Shown piece after piece: positions 47,034 to 57,287 of a stretch of 64,000 nucleotides of DNA (its first letter is position 1; every line of letters begins with the position of its first letter). Position numbers and translations under genes: made by a program. Under the pieces are notes generated by a model. That model was not told the DNA's origin. It saw only the letters and a list, made by a program, of their open reading frames with translations, and ran no database searches. The DNA lies in assembly GCF_005239225.2 (NCBI RefSeq), contig NC_133300.1:9515875-9579874 (forward strand). The letters run 5' to 3'. Source of the stretch: Populus alba (lineage: Eukaryota > Streptophyta > Magnoliopsida > Malpighiales > Salicaceae).

Positions 47034-47840
47034 TATATCTTTAAAATGTGTTAGAAAGGAATGGTTTTAGAAGCCCATTTGACCTAACTAGTCAATTTGG
47101 ATGCTTATTAGCTTATGTATTGTTTTTATAGTTATGATTTGATGTAAGCTACTTTATGCCCTTTCTAGTGAAATCCTGAATTGATGTAAACTCGTCCAAG
47201 CCATTTTGTAATGAAATCCTTTTTAATGGACCATTTCTTATATCTAATGAGATTTTAATGTTCTAACCATGTCCATTTACAAAAATGGGGGAAACATCAT
47301 CATAACATTTGAGTTAATATCATGTTCTAATCATCTGAAAGATCTATATGCTTAGGCTTATAACTATTATCGTACTCTCGTGGTGGCTTGTGCTTTTTTA
47401 TAAACGGAAAAAAGTTTTTTCATGTTATGAGGAAGAAAATGTTCAAAACTTATGAAAAAGTGTAAATAAGTCATCATCTAGTATTATGGTCATTGAGAAC
47501 TCTAAATAGTCCTTAGAGTTCTAAAATAAGGGACTAATTATGCTAAAGAAAACATATTATTATCCTAAAACATACTACATAGAGTAAATTGCATTTATAC
47601 TTGTCTTCAATTCTTAATGGTCTTTTATGCCTAATACCAATGCTCTATCTACTGTAATGAGTTAAGTGCTGGGAGGACGAGCATGTTTAAGCCTATATCC
47701 ATTCTAAAGTCCAGGTCATCTTTGTCACACCCAATTGCTTGGTGAGCTAACATATCTACAATACTTTTGATTATAGCCTTTGATCATTAATAGTCTATCA
47801 AGACATGTCAATGAATAATTAGGTGGAATTTTATTGGGTT
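47034..47840. other. Intergenic stretch, nothing recognised
   Basis: AT-rich, with no open frame of note and no clear repeat. The chromovirus LTR is proposed to start at its right edge. Confidence 0.4.
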
Positions 47841-47884
47841 TGTAAGCACCCAACAAAAAAAGAATAGAAAAAAAAAGAGCTAAG

Positions 47885-49541
47885 TGACACGATCAAAATA
47901 TTGATGTCTTCTCCCAAGTGTAGGAGTGTCGAAGTAATAAATAACTTGGCAAGACCGGGGTCGAACCACAGGGAGGTTAATTGTATAAATTATAAATAAC
48001 AATACAACAATAACAATAATAGTAATAATATTAATAATATTAATTGTATTAATAATAATAATACTAATAATAGTAGTAGTAGTATTAGTAGTAGTAATAA
48101 TAATAATAATAATAATAATAAAGAAGAAGAAGAGGGAGAAGTTGATGAAAATTTTGAGACGGGAGATCAATGTGATAATTAAACAATAATAAAAACAAGT
48201 GTCAAGGTTAGAGGATCCACTAATGGTATTTCAAACAAGTATAGTATACACTCTTATTACTCAACTAGAAACCACACACAAAAGAGGTTCCAATCAGATG
48301 ATTTGTCATTAATAGCTCATTATAAATTATTAACATGATCATATTAATTATCTTATTTAAGTAACACCAAACTTTTAAATATAGTCAGGAATTCATGATG
48401 CTAACTTATGTTAACAAGAAATCAAGTTCCTTTCATAGCACAGGTGTAGGTAATACCATACGGTTGAGCTATGAGAGTGCCAGACATTTGTTGTACCAAG
48501 TGTTATACAACACAAATCTAGATTAACCATTTAACAAGCAACTTGATAAGACATGTTAATATTAAACATTAAGGTCCATGTTGAGTTTACACTATACTTA
48601 TTCTTACACCATTAGTGTAACCTTTTCACCTTGACATAATAAACTTAGCTAAACATAATGAAGAAGAGAAACATAAATAAACAAAATAAGAACATAAACA
48701 AGATACAAGTTAACTAGGTAAAGGAAAGGAAATGAAAAGCATAAACAAGATATTAATGAAAGTAAAACTTAAGAATTACAAAAAAATATAAAGAGAGAGA
48801 GTAAGAACAAGTTCTTGATCTGAACAACCAAGCCCCTAAATGCATGGCAAATGCCTCTTTTTATAGGCCAAAATTTAGAACTATTGATTTCATGACTAAT
48901 TGTTGAGTGGGTGGCCAACTCTTGACTTAGTGAAAATCCTTATCTTCTTGTTTGAATAAAATGTCATTGCTAACATCAGAACTGGATCCACCTATACTTA
49001 TGAAAGTTATAGGAAATTGTTTTAGCTTTCTAGGAAAAAACATTAAGCTCATTTGGACTTTTAGAACTCGAGATGTAGGCTGAACACTAAATAGTATCTA
49101 GGTTGCAGGACAGATTCAGACTTCTCCGTTGTTGCTATAATTTGGACTTGAAAATGGTCTTCTTAGATCTTGGCCTCCACATGAAAGTTGTAGGCCTATG
49201 TCTTACTGAATATGTGTAAACATTTGAGATCATTTCGAAATCTAGAACTCGAGATATGACCCAATTACTGAACATTGTTCTAGTTTGGATTGCACCAACA
49301 TCTCTTTTCTAAGTTTGGCCCTTTCTTTGTCCTTTCAATTTCAATACTTGAACTCATCAATCAATCCTTTCATTTATGTGATAGGCCTACATTTAAGATG
49401 AACATTTACCATAAATTAAAGGTATCTTATATTATTAGGTATGTTATTATAAAACATGATTTAGTTAAGGAGTTATTGATACTTCAAGTGCAAAATGATG
49501 ATATAAAACGTTGATAAAAATGCACTTTTAAGTATTAATCA
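47885..49541 (-). mobile_element. Solo LTR of the LOG-bearing Athila family, with CTAAG target duplication
   Basis: Its ends (TGATTAATACTT and CGTGTCA on the minus strand) match LTRs of elements A and B. CTAAG at 47880-47884 and again at 49542-49546 is a perfect 5-bp target-site duplication. Only one LTR remains, so internal sequence was lost by LTR-LTR recombination. It includes a triplet-repeat stretch (about 48000-48125). It interrupts the chromovirus 5' LTR near its start. Confidence 0.93.
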
Positions 49542-49549
49542 CTAAGCTA

Positions 49550-49853
49550 AAACGAATCCACCATCTCTACCAATTTCTGAATTGGCAGCGACATAATTTT
49601 TTATGCCGACTTCTCAGTAGCGGTATAATACTTGGCTGTTGATTTCAGAATCGGCAGCAACAAAGCTTTTAGTTGCTGATTTTTGAATCGGCAACATCAT
49701 AATTTTGTTGCTCATTTCTGAATTGCCAGCAACATAGTTTGAGGCTGCCGATTTCTAAATTAGCGACGACACAGTTTTGCTGTTGATTTCTGGTTCGACA
49801 GCGGCATAGTTTTTGCTACTGATTTCTGGATCGGCAGTGTAAACACCCAAAAG

Positions 49854-49910
<57 letters not shown>

Positions 49911-49960
49911 GGCAACGATGCAGTTTTCGCTGCCAATTTCTTGATTGGCAGCGACGCAGA
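49550..49960 (+). repeat. Tandem hairpin units in the chromovirus LTR, array 1 (~48 bp)
   Basis: Units of the type GCTGCCGATTTCTGAATCGG followed by CAGCGACATAGTTTT recur about seven times. GCTGCCGATT and AATCGGCAGC are inverted arms around TCTG in the consensus; individual units are imperfect. A (TA)n tract lies at 49857-49908 inside the array. Confidence 0.75.
49857..49908. repeat. (TA)n microsatellite in the chromovirus LTR
   Basis: About 26 TA units. The open frames that read through it (Ile-Tyr repeats) are not genes. Confidence 0.95.
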
Positions 49961-50529
49961 GCTGAGAGGGAGGGGTAAAATCGGTTTTAGATAGACCAAA
50001 ACAAGGATAAGAACACATCTAAACCAACCCCCAAACAACCTACCTCATTTGATGGGGAGTATAAATACAAGAAGGAGAGAGAGGATGATCCATCCTCTTC
50101 CCAAAACAGCAGCTGCATGTCGTTCTTCCTTTCCTCTTTCACAACAGAAACCTAAACCAAACCAGTAGAGAATGCTTTGTGAACGTGTGAGGGAAAGGTG
50201 AGACCTTGAGAGAAGATTGGACAGCTGCCTAGAGAAAAGGAAAAAGAGGGCTGGAAAACATGAGAGGAAGAAGAAGGGGGAGAATCAGCAGGAGAAGAGA
50301 AAGAATAGTGTCAAACCTTCCTCAAACTTAGTTAGATTCGAAAGGTATGGGTCATGAAACTCCCTTCCTCTTCTCCTTAAGATCAAAAACGAAAATGAAG
50401 AAGAAAACCCTAAAATTGATGGTTTCGATGTGTGTGTTCTTTTGGAACTTAGTGACAGTGTATATGATGGGGTTGTTACAGCATATGTGATGTGTGTTCA
50501 TGCCCAAAATGTGTGTTGTGTAATGAAAT

Positions 50530-50830
50530 TCTGATTAGTTGCCAAAACTGCATCGGTTGTAGCGAATTAGCATTCACTGCTAAAATTGAGTCTCCTGCAG
50601 CGAATTAGTATTCGCTGCCGAATTGTGTGTTGTGTAGCGAAACTCTGATTCGCTCCCAAAACTGCATCGGCTGCAGCGAATTAGTATTCGCTGTCGAAAC
50701 TGAGTCTTCTGCAGCGACTTAGTACTCGCTGCCGAATTGTGTGTTGTGCAGCGAAACTCTGATTTGATGCCAAAACTGTGTCGACTGTAGCGAATTAGCA
50801 TTCGCTGCCGAAACTGAGTCTCCTACATAA
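50530..50830 (+). repeat. Tandem hairpin units in the chromovirus LTR, array 2 (~125 bp period)
   Basis: The phrase GTGTGTTGTGTAGCGAAACTC and its neighbours recur at about 125-bp spacing. Inside are four copies of GCAGCGAAT / ATTCGCTGC arms around TAGT or TAGC (50597-50618 perfect; 50673, 50711 and 50787 with one or two changes). Confidence 0.8.
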
Positions 50831-51355
50831 GATTATGGTTGATTGCAAAAAAAATAATTGGTGCATCTATATGTTCTACAAGCTGTTTATACCAAGTACA
50901 TGAAGAAATTATAAATGTTAATGCTTCATTTAACTGCTAGACCGTTTAGTTACCATTATTATTATTATTAAGAAATTGCATTCTCTTAAATGTTTTGTAC
51001 TGCTGCAGGGATGTCACACCAATGAGATGTCTAGGAAACCCGATACACGGGATCCTACTTTTGCAAGGAATAATGTAGATGCATTCTAAATCACAATGTA
51101 TTTTGTATGAATCAATGTACTGAATGTATAACTTTTATTAGATCCTTTTGTTTAAATTCGTAATGGCTATTAGTAGGATAGGAATGCAAACTCATGTCTA
51201 TGTATGTATATTTTTAATATGAACTTCTAATCATGCAACCATAATATTACGTGTTTGTGTAAGATTCATTTTTAAATGAAATGTTGATTGTATGGATTGT
51301 ATTTTGATGATGTGAGGGATCAGGTTCATTGATTACCGGCACCATGTGTGTTAAG

Positions 51356-51361
<6 letters not shown>

Positions 51362-51401
<40 letters not shown>
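51362..51401. repeat. (TA)n microsatellite near the chromovirus LTR end
   Basis: About 20 TA units. Confidence 0.95.
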
Positions 51402-51402
<1 letters not shown>

Positions 51403-51439
51403 CTGTTGTTTGGGGCTTGAAAAGTCGGGTTGTTACAGT

Positions 51440-51452
51440 TGGTATCAGAGCA
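51440..51452 (+). other. Primer binding site of the chromovirus, tRNA-Met type
   Basis: TTGGTATCAGAGC directly follows the LTR end TTGTTACA (51431-51438). Confidence 0.88.
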
Positions 51453-51507
51453 CTTGGTCTGGATCCTGAGGATCACTAATAATTGTATGGTTGCGGTGAA
51501 TTTTAGG

Positions 51508-53049
51508 ATGGTACGCACCCGACAAGGAACACGAACTGAGCCTTCCTCCTTAGAAAGGAGGGGCATGAACCAAGGTGCCCAAGGTTGGCAAGACGAAGAT
51601 CCCTTGGATGATACAACATCTCATGCTCCGATAATACCACCCGAAACCTTGCAGGGGGAAGATGCAGTGGCCGGGGAAGGCCCGAGGCCTAACCAGATAG
51701 ACGGAGCACCCCCAGTCACAGCAGAGCAGCGAGAAAGATCAGAAGCACAACCATCTACTACTCCAACTGGTGTGCCCCCACAATAAATAGATGCAGGACT
51801 CTTTGTACAAATAGTTAAAGCAGTGATGGAGGGCATGGCTGGTTTGGTGACACAAACAACTCCCACCACGCAGATTCCACAGGCAGCCCCTATGATTAGT
51901 ATGACCATGGATAATGTGGTGCCACTGGTGCGACTAGTCAAGAGTATGAGGGAAATGGGCTGTGAATCGTATATAGGGGAACAAGATGCAGAGATAGCTG
52001 GAAGATGGATTAGGAAGGTAGAAAAGACAATGATTCAAATAAGCATACCCGAGGGTTTGAGGGTAAATTGTGCAACCTAGTTATTGTCTGATAGGGCCAT
52101 GACATGGTGGGAAACAGTTCAGCTGAGGCGTGCAACCAAGACACTAACTTGGAGTGACTTCAAGACAGAGTTTGAGAATCAGTTTTATTCCAAGTACCAT
52201 CGCAAGGTGAAAGAATAAGAGTTCTTGGCACTAAGATAGGGTGATATGTCGGTATTGGAGTACGAAAGGAGATTTCATGACCTTTCATTGTTCGTCCCAC
52301 ACTATATGCCGACAAAGGAACATATGATTGAGAAGTTGAGAGATGGTTTACGACAGGATTTGAGACAAAGATTGATTGCCTTGAGATTTAAATATGTGAG
52401 GGAGTTGATTGAGGTTGCACAAGCTCTAGAGGCATGTACTAGAGAATGCCAAGGGGGGTATTAGGGTATAAGCAAAAAGAGAGATGGGGATTATTTTAGT
52501 GGCAGACCACCACACCCGAAGAAAGGAAAAAGTGGATTGTTTGAGCAGTACGGAAAAAAAAGGAGTTTGATATTACCGCCTCACCAACAGTCAAGTGGGA
52601 GAGTGATGGTTGGACAGTCACACTCGAGGGCAAACTCTTCAATTGGGACCGGCGACCACAAGGGTGTTGACTATCCTTTTTGTGTAAAATGTGGACAAAA
52701 ACACCCTAGGGACTGCTCAGTTTCCCTCGGGCGATGCTTTGTGTGCAGAGGAGAGGGTCATAGGTGGAGGAACTGCCAGTATCTTAGTCAACGATGTCAT
52801 TACTGTGGTGGAAGAGGTTATTACAAGAGGGACTGCCCTAAAAGGAACACCGGACAAGTATAGAGCTATAGGCAACCCAGTCAGAGCCACCAACAGTCAG
52901 TCACCATGAATAGGCCAGTGAGATCTTCTTAATCAGGAGCAAACTCCAGTCAAGGGAAACCGAGGGCACAAAATGATCGGACCCCGGGGAGGGTCTTCCA
53001 CCTGACACAGGAGGAGGCCAGGGTTGCATCGGATGTGGTGGCAGGTATA
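51508..53049 (+). pseudogene. Chromovirus gag, with in-frame stops
   Basis: A single frame runs from ATG 51508 to 52863 without frameshift but with stops near 51784, 52078, 52216, 52237 and 52462. Several stand where CAA or CAG would be expected (KE*EFLALR*GDMSV). The capsid region carries MTWWETVQLRR and FENQFYSKYH. Three zinc knuckles follow: CVKCGQKHPRDC, CFVCRGEGHRWRNC, and CHYCGGRGYYKRDC in which the His is replaced by Tyr. Gag would form the particle and bind RNA. The gene is dead. Frame conservation with only stops suggests decay mostly by C-to-T change. Element B is inserted at 53050. Confidence 0.85.
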
Positions 53050-53340
53050 TGACACGACCAAAAGCTTGATGTCTTCTCCCAAGTGCAGGAGTGTCGAGGT
53101 AATAAATAACCCGGCAAGACCGGGGTCGAACCACAGAGAGGTTAATTGTATAAATTATAAATAACAACACAACAACAACAACAATAACAATAATAACGAT
53201 AATAATAACAATAGTAGTAGTAGTAATAGTAATAATAATAATAATAATAATAATACTCAGTACGTGGCGTTGTTATACCTGAGAATGATCTAAAAGATCG
53301 GGTCACAGGTTTCCAGCCTATATTCTGAGTTTATGAACAG

Positions 53341-53383
<43 letters not shown>

Positions 53384-54731
53384 TAATAATAAAGAAAAGA
53401 AGGAAGAAATTAATGAGAACTTTGAGTTGGAAGATTAATGTAAGGATTAAACAATGATAAAAAAAAATGTCAAGGTTAGAGGATCCACTAATGGTACTTC
53501 AAACAAGTATAATATAAACTCTTGTTACTCAATTGGAAACCACACATATAGGAGGTTCCAATCAGATTATAAATTGTTAACATGATTACAGCAGTATGGG
53601 CTATGAAAGTACCAAGTATGGGCTATGAAAGTACCAAGTATGGGCTATGAAAGTACCAAGTATTTGTTGTACCAAGTGTTATACAACATAAATCTAGATT
53701 AACCATTTAACAAGCAAAGTATTAAAAGTGAACAAGATAACAAATATAAAACATGTTAGTATCTAACGTTAAGGTCCATGTTAAGTTTATATTATACTTA
53801 TTCTTACACCATTAGTGTACCCTTTTCACCTTGACATAATTAACTTAGCTAAACATAATAAAAGAAAGAAATATTAATGAACAAGACAAGAACATAAATG
53901 AGAAAGAAGTTAACTAAGTAAAGGAAAGGAAATGAAGTGCATAAACTTGATATTAATGAAAGAAAAACATAAGCAATACAAAGAGAGAAAGCAATAGCAT
54001 GATCTTGATCTAGAAACCAAGATGCCTCAATACATGGTAAGTGCCTCCTTTTATAGGCCAAAATTTGGAACTATTGATTTGTTGACTAATTGATGAGTGG
54101 GTGGCCACATCTTGACTTGATAACAATCCTTATCTTCTTGTCTGAACAAGACGTCATTGCTAACATCATAATTTGCCCAGAATCCTCAGGAATGTTCTAG
54201 GAAATTGTCTCAGCTTTCCAACAAAAAAAAAGATGAGGTCATTTGGACTTCTAGAACTCAAGATATGGGCTGAACACTAAATAATGTATGGGCTGCAGGA
54301 CAGCTTCGGACTTCTTCGTTGTTCCTATAATTTGGACTTGAAAACGGCCTTCTTAGATCTTGGTGTCCAAATAAAAGTTGTAGGCCTATGTTTTACCTTT
54401 CCATCCATATAAAATGAACCTAAATCCGAGATCTAGAGCTCCATATATGATCCAATTACCGAGCAATGTTCCGGTTTGGACTACACCAACATCTCTTTTC
54501 TAAGTTTGGCCATCTCTTTGTCCTGTAACTTTCAATGCTTAAACTCATCAATCAATCCTTTTATTTATGTGATAGTCCTGCATTTAAAATGAGCATTTAC
54601 CATAAATTAAGGTATCTTATACTATTAAACTTGTTATTATAAAACATGCTTTCGTTAAGGAGTTATTGATACTTCAAGTGCAAAATGATGATATAAAACC
54701 TTGATAAACATGCACTTTTAAGTACTAATCA
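53050..54731 (-). repeat. 3' LTR of element B
   Basis: On the minus strand it starts TGATTAGTACTT after the polypurine tract and ends GTCGTGTCA. It contains TATAAAAG (54048-54055 on -) and microsatellites (53162-53256 and 53341-53395). Compared with the 5' LTR it has lost about 110 bp near 53590 and carries three copies of a 22-bp unit (about 53593-53660) that occurs once in the 5' LTR. Otherwise the two are nearly identical. Confidence 0.93.
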
Positions 54732-54743
54732 CACCCCCCAACC
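54732..54743 (-). other. Polypurine tract of element B
   Basis: GGTTGGGGGGTG on the minus strand, identical to element A 3177-3188. Confidence 0.88.
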
Positions 54744-55968
54744 AGCTTATTACTAGTCCTTAGTAATCTAAAGCGTTAAAATAGAGAAACAATTTGCAAG
54801 TTTCACAAAGCAAGGCATTCATCATTCAACTTCCATTAATCTATCCAGATAAACAAACTCTCATTAAATTTATATTCCTGCTTCATATTTCCTAAACAAG
54901 ATATTAATAAACCTTCTTTTTATGTGCTCAATATATGAAAACATAGATGATGGGGCTTTTGTTGGAAGAAAACAATATTATGTTCAAATGTTTAAGGTGA
55001 ACTTCCTTGGGTTGGGATTATTATTATTATTACTTTTTTTTTTCTTTTTTCTTTTTTTTTTATAGATATACACATACAACTTAAAACACAATGTATCTTT
55101 AACCCATGTAACGAGTTTTAGGCTAATGACTCCCAGACCAATTGGTCTTAGGGCATTAGGTGTTGAGACACCCCTACGAGCTTAACAACTTGGGTTGCAG
55201 ATACTGATACGTAGATAGTGCAATGTTTGATTCCCTTAAGCTTTTCTCCTTAACCCATGTAACAAGCTTTGGGCCAATAGCTCCCAAGTCAGTTGACTTT
55301 AGGGTATTAGGTGTTAAAACACCCATTCGGGCTTAATTGCTTAGGTTAAAGAGGCTACGAAACCAAACTTATCTACGTTTTTATTATCATCAATATTATC
55401 AATTTTTTTTTTTTTGCAAATTATATACTATCCCTTTCCTTTAGTTGTTACCTTCAACAAAAGAACATAAATAATGTAATAATCCAATGTGCAACCCACA
55501 ATCATATGTTAAAGTGTGTGTGTGAAAATGAAGGTTTAATAATACTTGTTAAATGAGTATAGGAGCAGAATCAAGTGATAACAATGCTAGAGTTTGTATA
55601 CCTGAATATTTCAAGAAGTATTCTAATAGGCCTTGTTATGAATATTGCAAATAACCATTAGAAATTTTTTACTAAGATGCGTCTCAAGAATAATTCCTCT
55701 TTACTCTGCCATCCTAGTAATAACAGTTTTGCCAAATGGTTTTTTAAAAACAAAAACAGTTAGTTGGTTTTTTTTTTTTTTAAAACTACTATCCTCTCCC
55801 CCCAACCAAAACGAGACATTGTCCTCAATGTCCTAAGGTAGAAAGATAGAGTATAGAAGACATCACCTGAAACAACGAACAATGATAAACCTGAAACACA
55901 CTTAAACAAATAGAAGAAGTAACAAAACAAAATAATATGCTATTAATAAAACCAAAAGACACAAGGTT
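54744..55968 (-). other. 3' non-coding region of element B
   Basis: It holds the central purine block (about 55795-55808) and the palindrome ACATTGAGGACAATGT (55816-55831). A ~153-bp tandem duplication lies at about 55098-55400: both copies contain AACCCATGTAACRAG, GGGYATTAGGTGTT and CACCC. Element A lacks this duplicated segment. No coding sequence is seen. Confidence 0.65.
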
Positions 55969-56634
55969 TCACAGATGAAGGCTCAAATCTAATCTAAGCT
56001 TTTTACGGCTTTCCTTAGCTGACCAATGTAGGCGACTCATGCAAGGATCAATGACAGGGATGAAAGATTGTAGTTGGTCAATCAATTGTTCAGCAGTAGT
56101 AGCAGAGATTATGATTTGTCGTGCTGAAGATGTTAGAAATTCCTGTTCCACAGCTTGATCAAGGAAAGACAGCAACTTATCATAAAAACCATTAACATTT
56201 AACAAACCTATAGGTTTATGGTGAATGTGCAGTTGGGCCCAAGATGAAATATGAAAGATCTCTTCCAATGTGCCCAGACCACCTGGTAAGGCAATGAAGG
56301 CATCAGCATGGTTAAACATGGTATTCAGTCGGTCAGACATTGTTGGGACCTGTAGTTCTTCTCCAATTGTTTTTCCAATGATGTCCCCATTTGCTAAAGC
56401 TTTGGGGACAACCCCCAAAACTTGACTGCCTCCCAAAAATGTAGCCATTGACACACCTCCCATTAACCCAAGGCTGCCTCCCCCATACACTAAATGAATC
56501 TTTCTCTCAGCTAGTACCTGACCAAGATGATTTGCTGATTCTAAAAACTCTTTTTCTTTCCCAGGACTGGATCCACCGAAAACACAAATATATTTTTTAT
56601 GTGATGACTTGAGGAACCTGCCATTTCTACACAC
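55969..56634 (-). pseudogene. LOG-family ORF captured by element B, start codon out of frame
   Basis: An open frame of about 220 codons, intronless. The signature ALPGGLGTLEEI matches the LOG motif PGGxGTxxE, and VYGGGSLGLMGG and AQLHIHHKPIGLLNV are clear family segments. The region normally holding RK in LOG proteins reads MSDRLNTMF, keeping Arg only, so nucleotide substrate use is uncertain. The ATG corresponding to element A is at 56624-56622, but a 2-base insertion shortly after it (AAATATATTTG against AAATATTTG) puts it out of frame. No other upstream in-frame ATG is visible. The core is thus intact but probably poorly translated. The reaction, if active, would be release of free cytokinin from its riboside monophosphate. 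Confidence 0.8.
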
Positions 56635-56689
56635 TTCTATATTTGATGAATGTATGGGATGAGTATAAATGAAGGGAAGGAAGAGAAGA

Positions 56690-56697
56690 ATTTATAG
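56690..56697 (-). promoter_or_regulatory. TATA-like box upstream of LOG, element B
   Basis: CTATAAAT on the minus strand, 66 bases before the LOG ATG position, identical in place to element A. Confidence 0.45.
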
Positions 56698-56862
56698 ATG
56701 AAAAAGTGAAAATGCAATCATACCACCTATATGTAGGCCAGCTGTAGTCTCACACTTTCTCTCTATATTTATTTATTTTGACAAAGCATGTATGTACAGG
56801 TAGTTGTGATTGTGGCTCACATCTTCCCTTGGTTTTACGTCTAAGAACGGCTTAAACGCCCT

Positions 56863-57168
56863 CTATGGGTCAGGGATAGGCTTCCCATCCAGTTTTCTTA
56901 CAAACTGGCAAACAGGGTCTTTTTTAGTCAGATTCCCAAGACTAATTCGATCATGTTCTTTATGGAATTGTGGCCATAAATCATGAATTACACGATGCAC
57001 ATCTCCACTAGGATGCGTCTCAAGGGTCAACAAAAGATTATCTAAAGACCCCTTACTCAGGCCATCCTTAATGAATTGTATCTTATCTTCACGGTTTACA
57101 GATACCATTCCTAAAGAACGACATGTCGCATTACAAGTCCATCTGGCACATCTGTGACAGACTTTCAA
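56863..57168 (-). CDS. ORF X of element B (unknown protein)
   Basis: An open stretch of 101 codons without an ATG at its start, preceded by a TGA shared with element A. It has the Cys-rich motif CHRCARWTCNATC, then a mostly helical-looking segment (KIQFIKDGLSKGSLDNLLL), HRVIHDLWPQFHKEHD, and a polar end KPIPDP. The spacing of the cysteines could bind zinc, but this is only a guess. I recognise no family. The translated similarity to element A shows that it belongs to the family, between integrase and LOG. Confidence 0.4.
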   Translation of the reverse strand: MKVCHRCARWTCNATCRSLGMVSVNREDKIQFIKDGLSKGSLDNLLLTLETHPSGDVHRVIHDLWPQFHKEHDRISLGNLTKKDPVCQFVRKLDGKPIPDP

Positions 57169-57287
57169 TCATTTTGCACGACGTTTCTTTGCATAAGTGC
57201 TTTTACCTGTTCCAGGCATGTGTGAAATGAAAGAATTGGAGGACTCACCTGATAATCGGACCTTTGCTTCAATCAGCCAACGGATAT
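57169..57287 (-). other. ORF X leader of element B, right up to the solo LTR
   Basis: It matches element A 1442-1556, including CAG|GTGAGT. GATAT at 57283-57287 is one copy of the solo LTR target duplication. Confidence 0.7.

Larger units (their letters stand above)
47841..53049 (+). mobile_element. Tekay/Del-type chromovirus, 5' LTR and gag, interrupted
   Basis: On + the order is LTR (47841-51438, including a nested solo LTR), primer binding site, and gag with three zinc knuckles. The gag-protease linker (RVFHLTQEEARVASDVV) is cut at 53049 by element B. The rest of the element is beyond the right edge of the window. The LTR start at TGTAAGCACCC (47841) is a proposal; a similar TGTAAACACCC occurs at 49838 inside the repeat-rich part. 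Confidence 0.7.

Noticed and set aside
47880..48170. Ile/Thr-rich open frame, and the similar one at 62300-62530
   Set aside because: Triplet microsatellite within the Athila LTR; the same LTR segment occurs in other copies.
49755..50038. Open frames with Ile-Tyr repeats
   Set aside because: They translate a (TA)n microsatellite inside an LTR.
51440..51452. tRNA gene fragment
   Set aside because: TTGGTATCAGAGC is a primer binding site right after an LTR; no cloverleaf surrounds it. The same holds for 33465-33477 and 62305-62322.
54744..54760. LTR start at the central purine block near 55795
   Set aside because: Comparison with the solo LTR and its CTAAG duplication fixes the LTR edge at 54731, next to the other purine tract.
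55969..56634. Host LOG gene
   Set aside because: The ORF lies between retroelement domains and the 3' LTR, in a place shared with element A, and has no introns.
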